Shown here piece after piece: positions 27,348 through 35,545 of a stretch of 64,000 nt of DNA (positions within the stretch are counted from its first letter, which is position 1; every line of letters begins with the position of its first letter). This DNA comes from Sphingobium chungbukense (GTDB taxonomy: Bacteria; Pseudomonadota; Alphaproteobacteria; Sphingomonadales; Sphingomonadaceae). The notes under the pieces are model-generated. The model did not search any database. It was not told the DNA's origin and worked only from the letters and a program-made list of their open reading frames with translations. Location of the stretch: assembly GCF_001005725.1 (NCBI RefSeq), contig NZ_LBIC01000005.1, positions 360,001 through 424,000 on the forward strand, in the 5' to 3' direction. A program made the translations under genes and the position numbers.

Positions 27348-27517
27348 TTGCGACAGGTTCCCCGCAAGGGGATGAAAAGGGAAGTCGGGTGAGGCCCGCG
27401 CTGCCCCTGCAACTGTAAGCGGCGAGCCATCCGGCCATCATGCCATTGGGACGTTCAAGTCCCGAGAAGGCGGTCGGACAGCATCGACCCGTGAGCCAGG
27501 AGACCTGCCTGACGCAG
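27348..27517 (+). promoter_or_regulatory. Cobalamin riboswitch upstream of the DUF1636-cobT operon
   Basis: The conserved B12-box and core are clear: GGGAAGTCGGGTGAGG (27380-27395), CTGCCCCTGCAACTGTAAGC (27401-27420), GGCGAGCC, a CCATTGGGAC arm, and the closing GTGAGCCAGGAGACCTGCC (27491-27509). Outer bases GCGACAG and CTGACGC can form the P1 stem. This binds adenosylcobalamin and should repress the following cobalamin genes. The downstream 190 bases hold the likely expression platform. Confidence 0.95.
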
Positions 27518-27635
27518 TCGTTCTTCGACCGGACAGGGTGTGCCGGACGGACGGGGTTCCCCTCGCTGAGCGACAGCCATTGCCTTGCCGGTTCGGCCGC
27601 GCGGGGAGCGCATGCCTGTGCGCCTTCCTCCCCGC
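27517..27635 (+). promoter_or_regulatory. Probable expression platform of the first cobalamin riboswitch
   Basis: GTCGTTC (27517-27523) can pair with GAGCGAC (27568-27574), a stem that recurs after the two other riboswitches here. A second strong hairpin has arms GCGGGGAG (27601-27608) and CTCCCCGC (27628-27635) with inner GCGCA/TGCGC pairing. Neither has a U-tract, so control may be of translation or by Rho. Confidence 0.5.
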
Positions 27636-27679
27636 CGCCTTTCCGGTGAGCTGTTTGCCGTCCGGTTGGAGGAGCGAGG

Positions 27680-27706
27680 ATGATTGATTTTGGGAAGCGG
27701 CGCTGA
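27680..27706 (+). CDS. Eight-codon leader ORF coupled to the DUF1636 gene
   Basis: ATG at 27680 encodes MIDFGKRR and stops at TGATG, the last A of which begins the next gene. It has a stronger ribosome binding site (GGAGGAG, 27668-27674) than the following gene, so it may deliver ribosomes to it. Whether the peptide itself matters is unknown. Confidence 0.4.
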   Translation: MIDFGKRR

Positions 27707-28113
27707 TGCTGCGTGCCGTGGGAAGCGGGGCTTCGGTGGTGGTCTGTTCGACCTGCCGCCTGTCGACGGAGAGCCGGGAGGATACAAAGGGGCGGCGCGG
27801 AGGCGCGCTGCTGGCTGAGGCGATCGCGACCGTTCGGGCAAGCGATCCGGTCTATGAGGGAGTGGCGGTGCAGGAAATGCCATGCCTCTTCGCCTGTCAG
27901 CGGCATTGCACCGTGCATGTCCGGGGACCAGGGAAGATAGGCTATGTGCTGGGCGATTTCACGCCCGGCGAGGCTGCCGCGCGGGCGATACTGGATTATG
28001 CGGTGCGGCATGCGCAAAGCGAGGAAGGCGTGGTGCGCTATGCCGACTGGCCCCAGGGGGTGAAGGGGCATTTCATCGTCCGCACCCCGCCAGAAGGCTT
28101 TGTCTGTTCATGA
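27706..28113 (+). CDS. DUF1636 family, cysteine-rich metal-binding protein
   Basis: A 135-residue protein of DUF1636, with a thioredoxin-like ferredoxin fold by family. Cysteines occur at residues 14, 17, 60, 64 and 68 (VVCSTC and MPCLFACQRHC), able to hold an iron-sulfur cluster or a metal such as cobalt. The family is repeatedly found with cobalamin genes but has no proven function. It is first in an operon under a cobalamin riboswitch and overlaps cobT by ATGA. The start has only a weak GGAAG and is fused to the stop of a mini-ORF. Confidence 0.8.
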   Translation: MLRAVGSGASVVVCSTCRLSTESREDTKGRRGGALLAEAIATVRASDPVYEGVAVQEMPCLFACQRHCTVHVRGPGKIGYVLGDFTPGEAAARAILDYAVRHAQSEEGVVRYADWPQGVKGHFIVRTPPEGFVCS

Positions 28114-29126
28114 TCCATTTTGACGACAAGGCAGCCTTTGCCGCGGCATTGACGGATTTGCCGATGCCCGATGCGGCGGCTTTGGAAGCGGCGGCCCGGC
28201 GGCAGGCGATGCTGACCAAGCCCGCAGGGTCGCTCGGACGGCTGGAGGAGATCGCGCTTTTCATGGCCGGCTGGCAGGGACGGGAAAGCCCTTGTGCGGA
28301 ACGGATCCGGGCGGTCATCTTCGCGGGCAATCATGGCGTTGCAGCGCGAGGCGTGAGTGCTTTCCCCACGGAAGTGACGGCGCAGATGGTGACGAATTTC
28401 CATAATGGCGGGGCTGCCATCAACGCGCTGGCGGGGATGTGCGGTGCGGAATTATCCGTTGTGGCGCTCGATCTGGAACGGCCGACGGGCGATATTTGCG
28501 TGGGCCCGGCCATGAGCGAAGCGGAATGCCTGAACGCCCTTAATGCGGGCGCTGCGGCGGTCGATCCTGCGCTCGACCTGCTGCTGCTGGGCGAGATGGG
28601 GATCGCCAATACGACGCCGGCGGCGGCGCTGTGTGCAAAGGCTTTCGGCGGAACGGCAGAGCTTTGGGTCGGGCGCGGCACGGGCGTCGATACGCATGGG
28701 CTGACACGCAAGACAGAGGCCGTACAACTGGCGCTGGCATTGCATGGCGATGTCTGTGGCGATGCCTTCGAGACGCTGCGGCGGCTTGGCGGGCGGGAGA
28801 TTGCGGCGATGGCGGGCGCGGTGCTGGCGGCGCGCATCGTGCGTGTGCCGGTGATGCTGGACGGATTTATCGGATGCGCGGCGATAGCGCCGCTCGCGAA
28901 GGAAGCGCCTGCGATCACCGGGCATTGTCTGGCGGGGCATGTATCTGCCGAAGCGGGGCATGGACGGCTGCTGGCAGCCTTGGGGCTGGTGCCGTTGCTG
29001 AATCTCCACATGCGGCTAGGCGAAGGGAGCGGCGCGGCGGTCGCGGCGCAGATCGTGCGTTCGGCGCTTGCGGCGCACGGCGGCATGGCGACCTTTGCCG
29101 AGGCGACGGTGGCCCAAGCGTTGTGA
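28110..29126 (+). CDS. cobT: Nicotinate-nucleotide-dimethylbenzimidazole phosphoribosyltransferase
   Basis: A 338-residue CobT (Salmonella naming; CobU in Pseudomonas denitrificans). It makes alpha-ribazole phosphate from dimethylbenzimidazole and nicotinate mononucleotide, in the cytoplasm. Motifs: TKPAGSLGRLEEIA near residue 32, FAGNHGVAARGVSAFP near 71, GEMGIANTTPAAAL near 170, GRGTGVDTHG, and the catalytic glutamate in LHMRLGEGSGA (Glu305). The start overlaps the DUF1636 stop (ATGA) and the end overlaps cobC (GTGA). BluB, encoded at 56.6 kb, would supply the base. Confidence 0.96.
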   Translation: MIHFDDKAAFAAALTDLPMPDAAALEAAARRQAMLTKPAGSLGRLEEIALFMAGWQGRESPCAERIRAVIFAGNHGVAARGVSAFPTEVTAQMVTNFHNGGAAINALAGMCGAELSVVALDLERPTGDICVGPAMSEAECLNALNAGAAAVDPALDLLLLGEMGIANTTPAAALCAKAFGGTAELWVGRGTGVDTHGLTRKTEAVQLALALHGDVCGDAFETLRRLGGREIAAMAGAVLAARIVRVPVMLDGFIGCAAIAPLAKEAPAITGHCLAGHVSAEAGHGRLLAALGLVPLLNLHMRLGEGSGAAVAAQIVRSALAAHGGMATFAEATVAQAL

Positions 29127-29689
29127 CTCCCTTCATACTCCATCTGATGCGCCATGGCGCACCGCAGCTTGCGGGGCGACTGCTGGGGCATCTGGATGCG
29201 CCGCCCGAAGCGGACGGGATCGAGGCCTGTGTCGCGCGGTCGCGCGGGCTGGACTTTGCACGGGTGGTGACGTCGGATCTGTCGCGCGCAATGGCGCCGG
29301 GCGCGATCATCGCGGATGAGCGGGGCCTCTCGCACAGCGTCGATGCGCGATGGCGGGAACTGTATTTCGGACGGTGGGAGGGGGCCGATCCCGCTGCCTT
29401 GCCGGGCGAAGCGCTCGCGCGTTTCTGGGACGATCCGGAAGTTTTCCCACCGCCGGGGGGCGAGCGTTGGTCCGATCTTCAGGCGCGGGTATCGGCGGCG
29501 CTGGCCGATCTGACCGGTCCGGCGCTGGTGATCTGCCATGCGGGCGCGATGCGGGCGGCACTGGCGGTGCTGTGCGGGTTCTACCTACGGCAAGGGTGGG
29601 CGATCGATTTCCCCTATGGAGCATTGCTCAGCCTGCGCGTCTGGCCGGGGAAGCCGCTATCGGGCCAGATCACGGGGCTGGTGGCATGA
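29123..29689 (+). CDS. cobC: Histidine phosphatase, alpha-ribazole phosphatase type
   Basis: A 188-residue phosphoglycerate-mutase-like phosphatase. The catalytic motif is LMRHG (His11), followed later by ELYFGRWEG and the second conserved His in VICHAGAMRA. In cobalamin synthesis it removes the phosphate from alpha-ribazole phosphate or adenosylcobalamin phosphate. It starts with GTG overlapping the cobT stop (GTGA), and its stop overlaps cobS (ATGA); no ATG start gives the complete N-terminal strand. Family members vary in substrate, but the operon makes this role likely. Confidence 0.88.
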   Translation: MTPFILHLMRHGAPQLAGRLLGHLDAPPEADGIEACVARSRGLDFARVVTSDLSRAMAPGAIIADERGLSHSVDARWRELYFGRWEGADPAALPGEALARFWDDPEVFPPPGGERWSDLQARVSAALADLTGPALVICHAGAMRAALAVLCGFYLRQGWAIDFPYGALLSLRVWPGKPLSGQITGLVA

Positions 29690-30420
29690 AGCGGCTGGTG
29701 CTTGCCTTGCAATTGATGACCCGTCTGCCCCTGCCGTCGATCGAAGCCGACGAGGTGGATTTTGCCGGAGCGATCGGCTGGTTTCCGGCAGCGGGCATGG
29801 TCGTGGGCTTGGCCGTGGCCGGGATGGCGTGCCTCGGGCTTCGCATCGATCCGTGGGTGGGCGCTTTGTCGGGGCTCGTGGCCTGGGTCGCCGTGACGGG
29901 TGCGCTGCATCTGGATGGTCTGGGCGACATAGCCGACGGCGCCGGCGCGGCGCACGGCTACAGGGATGGCGACAGCGACCAGGATAGGGCGCGGCTCCTG
30001 ACGGTGCTCGCCGACCCGCATATCGGCAGCTTCGGCGTCGTTGCCATCGTCCTGCAATTGCTGGCGAAGCTGGTGTTGCTACGGTTCTGGCTGGAGGTTT
30101 TTCCGCCCTGGATGATGGTTCCGCTGGCGATGACGGCGCGGATCGGGCCGCTGGTCTGGACGCGCTGCTTGCCCTCTCTGCATGAAGGACTGGCAGACCG
30201 GTTCCGTGCGGGGTGGCGAGCAGGCCCTCTCATCCTTTGGGCCGCGCTGGGGCTATTATGCGGCATCCGTGCGCCGGGCTTGCTGGCATGGATCGTCATG
30301 ATCCCGCTTTGGGGATGGTGGCTGCGTCGGCGGATCGGCGGGATTTCCGGCGACGGGCATGGCGCAGGCATCGAATTGCTGGAAAGTGGATCGCTGCTCA
30401 TCATGCTGGTGTCGCGATGA
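29686..30420 (+). CDS. cobS: Adenosylcobinamide-GDP ribazoletransferase
   Basis: A 244-residue integral membrane cobalamin synthase (CobV in P. denitrificans naming). It joins adenosylcobinamide-GDP with alpha-ribazole (phosphate). The N terminus LALQLMTRLPLP is typical, and the metal/substrate loop is HLDGLGDIADGAGAAHGYRDGD, followed by DQDRARLLTVLADPHIGSFGV. Several hydrophobic segments follow. It overlaps both neighbours by ATGA. Confidence 0.95.
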   Translation: MKRLVLALQLMTRLPLPSIEADEVDFAGAIGWFPAAGMVVGLAVAGMACLGLRIDPWVGALSGLVAWVAVTGALHLDGLGDIADGAGAAHGYRDGDSDQDRARLLTVLADPHIGSFGVVAIVLQLLAKLVLLRFWLEVFPPWMMVPLAMTARIGPLVWTRCLPSLHEGLADRFRAGWRAGPLILWAALGLLCGIRAPGLLAWIVMIPLWGWWLRRRIGGISGDGHGAGIELLESGSLLIMLVSR

Positions 30421-31391
30421 GTGGCTTTACCTGGCATGGCGGGCGGCTGGCGGAGGCGCGCGCGCATTATGGCGGGGAGGATTGGATCGACCTGTCGACG
30501 GGGATCAGTCCGCTGGTTTGGCCTGGGGTGGAAGGGATCGCGCCCGATTGGTGCAGATTGCCGGAGCCGAGCGAACTCGCGGCGCTCGAAAGGGCGGCGG
30601 CGGCGCATTTCGGAGTCGAACCGGATCATGTCTGCACGCTTCCGGGAAGCGAAATGGGACTGCGGCTGGTCGGGCGGATATTTGATATGCCGGGTCGCTG
30701 GCTGGTGCCGAGTTACCGCACCCATGGGGAGGCTTTTGCCGACGGATTGCCCATGGAGACCTGGAATGGCGCAGCGGAGAGGCTGGCATTGTTGCTGGCC
30801 AATCCGAACAATCCCGACGGCAGGGTGTTGGCGCCGGACCGGTTGAAGCCATGGCTGGCGGCGCTGGAGCAGGCCGGGGGGTGGCTGATCATCGACGAAG
30901 CCTATGCCGATGCCGTGCCTTCATCCAGCCTGGCGCGTGAAGTCGGCGACAACCGGCGGCTGATCCTGCTGCGATCCTTCGGAAAGTTTTTCGGTCTGGC
31001 GGGGGTCAGGCTGGGTTTCCTGGTCGGGCCGCGGACGATTGTCTCCCAAGCCCGGAAAATGGTGGGGGAATGGCCGGTTTCGGCGGCGGCGATCGCCTTC
31101 GGGCGGGCGGCCTATCGGGACCGGCAATGGATCGATGGGACGATCGAAGCTCTCGGAATGCGGGCGGCGGCTCTGGATGCCGTTCTGGCGCGGCATGGCC
31201 TGAGGGCGTGGGGGGAATGTCCGCTGTTTCGTCTGGTGGACTGCGAGGATGGGTTCGCCTTGTTCGAACATCTGGCGCGGCAAGCGATCCTGACGCGGCC
31301 TTTCGAGGAAAATCGGCGCTGGTTGCGGCTGGGATTGCCGGGCGACGAAGCGGCATTGGCGCGGCTCGACAAGGCGTTGGCGAGTGGCTGA
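30417..31391 (+). CDS. cobD: Threonine-phosphate decarboxylase, class I/II aminotransferase fold
   Basis: A 324-residue PLP enzyme (CobD in Salmonella; called CobC in P. denitrificans). It makes (R)-1-aminopropan-2-ol phosphate from threonine phosphate, the linker of the nucleotide loop. Motifs: DLSTGISPLVWP near the start, LANPNNPDGR, IIDEAYAD, and the PLP lysine in RSFGKFFGLAGVRLGF (Lys190). It starts at ATGA overlap with cobS and overlaps cbiB by eight bases. Confidence 0.92.
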   Translation: MSGFTWHGGRLAEARAHYGGEDWIDLSTGISPLVWPGVEGIAPDWCRLPEPSELAALERAAAAHFGVEPDHVCTLPGSEMGLRLVGRIFDMPGRWLVPSYRTHGEAFADGLPMETWNGAAERLALLLANPNNPDGRVLAPDRLKPWLAALEQAGGWLIIDEAYADAVPSSSLAREVGDNRRLILLRSFGKFFGLAGVRLGFLVGPRTIVSQARKMVGEWPVSAAAIAFGRAAYRDRQWIDGTIEALGMRAAALDAVLARHGLRAWGECPLFRLVDCEDGFALFEHLARQAILTRPFEENRRWLRLGLPGDEAALARLDKALASG

Positions 31392-32322
31392 GCCGGTAGC
31401 TCTGACGGCGCTGATATTGGATGCGGCGCTGGGCTGGCCGGGCCGGCTTCATGAACGGATCGGGCACCCGGTCGGGGGCTTTGCGCGAATCATCGACGGG
31501 GTGGAGCGGCGATGGAACAGGACAGAGGGCAGCGATCTTGCCCGGCGCTGGGCGGGGATCGGTTTGCTGGCGACGTTGCTGGTCATGGCCGGGGGCATCG
31601 GCGCGGCCATGGAGTGGGGTATTCGGCATTGGGCCGGAGATTTCGCCTGGCCATGGTTGGCCCTGGCGGCTTGGCCTGGCTTGGCGCAGCGCAGCCTTTA
31701 CGCGCATGTGGTGCCGGTGACGCGCGCTCTGGCGGCGGGTGATCTGGACGCGGCGCGGCGGACGGTGGGCTGGATCGTCGGCCGCGATACGGCGGTGCTG
31801 GACGAGGCGGGGGTTGCAAGGGCGGGCATTGAAAGTCTGGCCGAGAGTTTTTGCGACGGCGTCGTGGCGCCGCTTTTCTGGTTGCTGATGCTCGGATTGC
31901 CTGGCCTATGGGCCTATAAGGCGGTGAATACGGCGGACAGTCTGGTCGGGCACAAGGAGGCGCCCTTTACCGATTTTGGTTGGGCCGCGGCACGGTTCGA
32001 CGATTTGCTCAACTGGGTTCCGGCGCGGTTGGCGGGGTTTTTGCTCTGTATCGCGGGCTGTGGTGGCTGGGCCGTGCTGTGGCGCGATCATCGGTGCCAT
32101 GCCTCGCCCAATGCGGGTTGGCCGGAGGCGGCCATGGCGGGCGCCCTGGCGGTCCGCCTGGGCGGGCCGGCGCGGTATGACGGGGTGCCGCAAGACAAGC
32201 CATGGATGGGAGAGGGAAGGGAGGCGGACGTTCGGGCGATGCGGGCCGGGCTGCGCGTCTACCTTCGGGCCTGTCTGATGCTCTGGTTGTTGGCGGCATT
32301 GTGGGAAGGGATGGGGCGATGA
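31384..32322 (+). CDS. cbiB: Adenosylcobinamide-phosphate synthase
   Basis: A 312-residue integral membrane protein (CobD in P. denitrificans). It attaches aminopropanol (phosphate) to adenosylcobyric acid. Recognisable parts: HPVGGFARIIDGVER near residue 27, ARAGIESLAESFCDGVVAPLFW near 140, and YKAVNTADSLVGHKEAPFTDFGWAAARFDDLLNWVPARL near 180. It starts with GTG inside the end of cobD and ends on an ATGA overlap with cobU. Confidence 0.95.
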   Translation: MAEPVALTALILDAALGWPGRLHERIGHPVGGFARIIDGVERRWNRTEGSDLARRWAGIGLLATLLVMAGGIGAAMEWGIRHWAGDFAWPWLALAAWPGLAQRSLYAHVVPVTRALAAGDLDAARRTVGWIVGRDTAVLDEAGVARAGIESLAESFCDGVVAPLFWLLMLGLPGLWAYKAVNTADSLVGHKEAPFTDFGWAAARFDDLLNWVPARLAGFLLCIAGCGGWAVLWRDHRCHASPNAGWPEAAMAGALAVRLGGPARYDGVPQDKPWMGEGREADVRAMRAGLRVYLRACLMLWLLAALWEGMGR

Positions 32323-32825
32323 CCTTGCTGGTGCTGGGCGGAGCGCGTTCGGGCAAGAGCCGCTATGCGCAGGAGCGTTGCGAGGCAGTGCCGGGAAGGC
32401 TTGTCTATATTGCAACGGCGCAGGCGTTCGATTCGGAAATGACAGAGCGGATCGCGCGCCATCGGGGCGAGCGCGGGGCGCGCTGGTCGACCATCGAGGC
32501 ACCCCTGGATCTGGCGGGCGCGATCGGGGAAGCCGCGGGTCAGGGGGATGCGATCCTGATCGATTGCCTGACCTTATGGCTGTCCAACCTGCTCCTGGCG
32601 GGGACGGATATGGCGACGGCACGCGCAGGATTGATCGATGGCGTGGCCGCATGCCCCGTGCCCGTCATATCGGTGGCCAATGAAGTGGGTTTCGGCATCG
32701 TGCCGGATAATGCGCTGGCGCGGCGCTTTCGGGACGAGGCAGGATGGCTCAACCAGGACATGGCGGCGCTTTGCCGGGAGGTCGTGCTGGTGGCGGCCGG
32801 GTTGCCCTTGACCCTCAAGGCTTGA
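32319..32825 (+). CDS. cobU: Bifunctional adenosylcobinamide kinase/adenosylcobinamide-phosphate guanylyltransferase
   Basis: A 168-residue CobU (CobP). The P-loop GGARSGKSRYAQ is at residues 7-18, RHRGERGARWSTIEAP holds the guanylylated His, DCLTLWLSNLL is the Walker B region, and SVANEVGFGIVP is the conserved late block. It phosphorylates adenosylcobinamide and transfers GMP to it. It is the last recognised gene of this cobalamin operon. Confidence 0.95.
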   Translation: MTLLVLGGARSGKSRYAQERCEAVPGRLVYIATAQAFDSEMTERIARHRGERGARWSTIEAPLDLAGAIGEAAGQGDAILIDCLTLWLSNLLLAGTDMATARAGLIDGVAACPVPVISVANEVGFGIVPDNALARRFRDEAGWLNQDMAALCREVVLVAAGLPLTLKA

Positions 32826-33250
32826 TGTTGCGCCATGGGGCGCAATCTTGGTTCGGGCGTGGTCGGTGTGGGATTTGCCGGTCCAAGGCCGGACCGAGGA
32901 AATAGCCCGGAATTGCGCCGATTTTACGCCAAAGTTCCCCCAAAGTTCACAGTGTATGCGCGCGCGTGCCTGGGCGCGCGTAGGCGTGACGGCGCGATGT
33001 GTCGGACGTTTCAAAGAGCGATGCGGGATAATCCTGTGCGTGCGAAATAGGACAGCGAAATCCTTTTCCTTTGGAGAGATAGGATGCTTTTTTGAAGGCT
33101 GTGGCCGTTGGGCCACGCATGATCCTTGGCTGATCATGGGACTTAGGGCGGCGGTGAAGGCAGAGTCTGAAAGCGACCAGAAATTGCCATTGTGGGCCGG
33201 CCTGTGCTTTCTTCATAGCGGACATGCCTTCACTTCCATAGGATAGTGTG
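32826..33250. other. Intergenic region after cobU, no gene supported
   Basis: About 425 bases. A 132-codon frame on the plus strand has no family features, no ribosome binding site and irregular codon use, so it is not called. No clear terminator was found after cobU. G+C content appears to fall from here to about 34.0 kb. Confidence 0.4.
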
Positions 33251-33715
33251 ATGCGGATTGTCCCTATTCCCTTTATCCTATTGGCGCTCACCGCGTGTGA
33301 TGGAGGTGAAGCGACCATACCGGTTGATCATGGCACCGGTTTTCGCGACGGCTATGTTGTGCAAGTTCAACGCTCCGGGACCATCGAATGGAACGGTCAA
33401 AAGCTCGATGATGCTGAATTTGTGCGTTACGTTCGGCAGTATGCGGCGATGCCCGTCGGCGCGGGGCGTTTGTGGATCGAATTTGCACCCGACGCTCCAT
33501 CAGGCCGGATCGCGTTTGTGCGCCAATATGTGTTGGAGAGCGGTCTCTGTAAGCAGCGGAGATGCGTGGAAGGTTCGTGGGGCGCACGACGACCTGTCGT
33601 TAATTATGGCATCTCAGCAGCAGGCGACCACTTGTTGCCGTTAGATTTGTGGGCTTCCCAATCCAACAGCCGACTATCAGCTAATAATGCGCCGCCGCAA
33701 TTTGCGCACGATTGA
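33251..33715 (+). CDS. Hypothetical lipoprotein
   Basis: A 154-residue protein not recognised. It begins MRIVPIPFILLALTAC, a signal with lipobox LTAC (Cys near residue 16), so it is probably a lipid-anchored periplasmic protein. The middle holds LWIEFAPDAPSGR and a pair of Cys (SGLCKQRRC). Codon use is less G+C-rich than that of the flanking genes, hinting at a different origin. Its last 39 bases overlap the convergent gene at 33677-33979. Confidence 0.6.
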   Translation: MRIVPIPFILLALTACDGGEATIPVDHGTGFRDGYVVQVQRSGTIEWNGQKLDDAEFVRYVRQYAAMPVGAGRLWIEFAPDAPSGRIAFVRQYVLESGLCKQRRCVEGSWGARRPVVNYGISAAGDHLLPLDLWASQSNSRLSANNAPPQFAHD

Positions 33716-33979
33716 AACCGCCAAAGTGGCCGGTAAACCGCCGATAAGGCAGCCTATTGCGACCCAAAATACGAGCATGACAAGCATGATGGTGAACATG
33801 CCGAAATGCTCCCAAGTCGATATTCTCCAGGGCTGCATGAAGATCACGCCTAACCCATAGGAGAGTAGAAACGGCGAGCGGAAGCCGAGTCTTCGCTTCG
33901 AAATGAAGGCTGTACCAACAATCCAGACGGCAGCGATTACCGCTGCGACTGGGATCAGGAGGAAGCCCGATAAATCCAT
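33677..33979 (-). CDS. Hypothetical small membrane protein
   Basis: A 100-residue protein with three probable membrane segments (residues about 5-25 FLLIPVAAVIAAVWIVGTA, 33-48 and 60-85 MFTIMLVMLVFWVAIGCLIGG) and a basic C terminus VRKLRRR. No family recognised. It is convergent with the lipoprotein gene and overlaps its end. The unbroken hydrophobic pattern makes it likely to be real. Confidence 0.5.
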   Translation of the reverse strand: MDLSGFLLIPVAAVIAAVWIVGTAFISKRRLGFRSPFLLSYGLGVIFMQPWRISTWEHFGMFTIMLVMLVFWVAIGCLIGGLPATLAVSIVRKLRRRIIS

Positions 33980-34115
33980 CAGAGAATGGTAACGTCAGTT
34001 TCTGGCTGTTACCAGCCTATAACCTGACAGTCCGCTCACCACCCAAATTACTCAGTTCAGCGAGTCTTGAATTTGTCCACGCCGCCCGGTCAGCAAGCTG
34101 CCAGGTCTGCGCAGC

Positions 34116-34137
34116 CCTCTCCCTACAGGGAGAGGGA
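34116..34137. repeat. Palindromic element (CCCTCTCCCT/AGGGAGAGGG)
   Basis: Ten-base perfect arms at 34116-34125 and 34128-34137 with a 2-base loop. It lies 31 bases beyond the end of the RND outer-membrane gene, so it may serve as its terminator, but it resembles the short dispersed palindromes common in intergenic regions of proteobacteria. No T-tract on the minus strand. Confidence 0.5.
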
Positions 34138-34168
34138 TAAAGGAATGTCCGCCTTCCGTCCTTTTACG

Positions 34169-35545
34169 TCATGGGTCCTGAAAATCGGCGCCGATGACAC
34201 GGTATAGCTGGATATGATTCCGGATCAGCGCCAGATCGGTCGCGATCGCGCTTTGCCGGGCGTTGTAGAGGTTGCGCTGGCTGGTCAGGCTGTTGAGGAA
34301 GGTGTCGATGCCTGCTCTGTAGCGCTCCTCGGCCAGGGCGTAGCTGCGCTGGCTGGCAAGCACCAGCCGTTGCTGGGCCGCCTGTTGGTCGTCGATCGTG
34401 CCTTCGCGGGCCAGGGCGTCGGATACTTCCCGGAACGCCGTCTGGATCGCCTTTTCATATCGGGCGAGAGTGAGGTCGCGCTGCGCCTTGCTGTAGTCGA
34501 GATTGCCGCGCGCGCCGCCGCCGAAGATCGGCAGGCTCGCGGACGGCGCGGCGGACCAGGCAAAACCGCCGCCGGTGAAGAGCGAGGACAGGGCCGAACT
34601 GGCGACGCCGATGGCGGCGGTGAGGCTGATTTTCGGGAACATCGCCGCGCGGGCCGCGCCGATATCGGCATTGGCGGCCTTGAGCTGATGTTCGGCCTCC
34701 AGCACGTCCGGGCGCTGGAGCAGCACGTCGGAGGAGAGGCCTGCGGGCACCTTCGCGATGGTGCCGGTCAGGCTTTCCAGCGATTGCGGGAGCAGGGCAT
34801 CCTCCACCGGCGCGCCGGCCAGCAGGTCGAGCGCGTTCCTGTCCTGCGCGACCTGCGTGACATTGGCGGCGATGTCGCTGCGTGCCTGTTCCACGATGGT
34901 CTCGGCCTGATGGACGTCGAGCTTGCCCCTCAGCCCGGCACCGTTCAGCGAACGGGTGAGGGCGAGGGAGCGTTCGGCGCTGGCCAGGGTCTGGCGGGAC
35001 AGGGCCAGCAATTCCTGATCGGCGGCGAGGGTGGCATAGGCGCTGGCCGTTTCCGCGATCAGGGCGATGCGGGTGGCGCGGGCCCCTTCCTCGGTCGCCA
35101 GATAGGATTCAAGGGCCGATCGGCTCAGATTCTTCACACGGCCGAACAGGTCGATCTCGAACGCGCTGAAGCCGATGTCGGCGCTGTAGCTGTCCTGTCG
35201 ATTGTCGTTGCGCCGGGAAAAGTTGGCGGATGCCTCGCCCGTGACGGCGGGAAGCTGGGCGGCGCGCTGGATCCGATATTGGGCGCGGGCCGCCTCGATG
35301 GTGGCCAGCGCGGCGCGCAGGTCGCGATTATCGGCGAGCGCGCGGTCGATCACGGTCCGGAGGCGCGGGTCGCCCACCAGCGCCGTCCAGGGCAGGCCGG
35401 GTCTTTCCGTGGCCGCCGCCGGAACATAGGCGGGGCCGCTGGGGAAGCTGGCGGGCACGGGGGGCGCCGGACGGACATAATGGGGCGCCATGTTGCAGGC
35501 CGACAGAGCGGTCATGGCGCCGAGGGTGAGGAACGCGCGCTTCAT
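34169..35545 (-). CDS. RND efflux outer-membrane lipoprotein (NodT/OprM family)
   Basis: A 458-residue outer-membrane factor. The signal ends in the lipobox LSAC (Cys near residue 17, followed by NMAPHYVRP). The two repeated coiled-coil/beta halves of the TolC-like fold are seen in RTVIDRALADNRDLRAALATIEAARAQYRIQRAAQLP and KAANADIGAARAAMFPKISL. It forms the exit duct for the RND pump. The start overlaps the pump stop by ATGA. Confidence 0.93.
   Translation of the reverse strand: MKRAFLTLGAMTALSACNMAPHYVRPAPPVPASFPSGPAYVPAAATERPGLPWTALVGDPRLRTVIDRALADNRDLRAALATIEAARAQYRIQRAAQLPAVTGEASANFSRRNDNRQDSYSADIGFSAFEIDLFGRVKNLSRSALESYLATEEGARATRIALIAETASAYATLAADQELLALSRQTLASAERSLALTRSLNGAGLRGKLDVHQAETIVEQARSDIAANVTQVAQDRNALDLLAGAPVEDALLPQSLESLTGTIAKVPAGLSSDVLLQRPDVLEAEHQLKAANADIGAARAAMFPKISLTAAIGVASSALSSLFTGGGFAWSAAPSASLPIFGGGARGNLDYSKAQRDLTLARYEKAIQTAFREVSDALAREGTIDDQQAAQQRLVLASQRSYALAEERYRAGIDTFLNSLTSQRNLYNARQSAIATDLALIRNHIQLYRVIGADFQDP

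Noticed and set aside
27262..28071. A 269-codon minus-strand frame opposite the riboswitch and DUF1636 gene
   Set aside because: It is antisense to a clear riboswitch and gene; Pro/Arg-rich translation typical of shadow frames.
32848..33246. A 132-codon plus-strand frame after cobU
   Set aside because: No ribosome binding site, no family signal, and Cys/Trp content unlike real proteins here.
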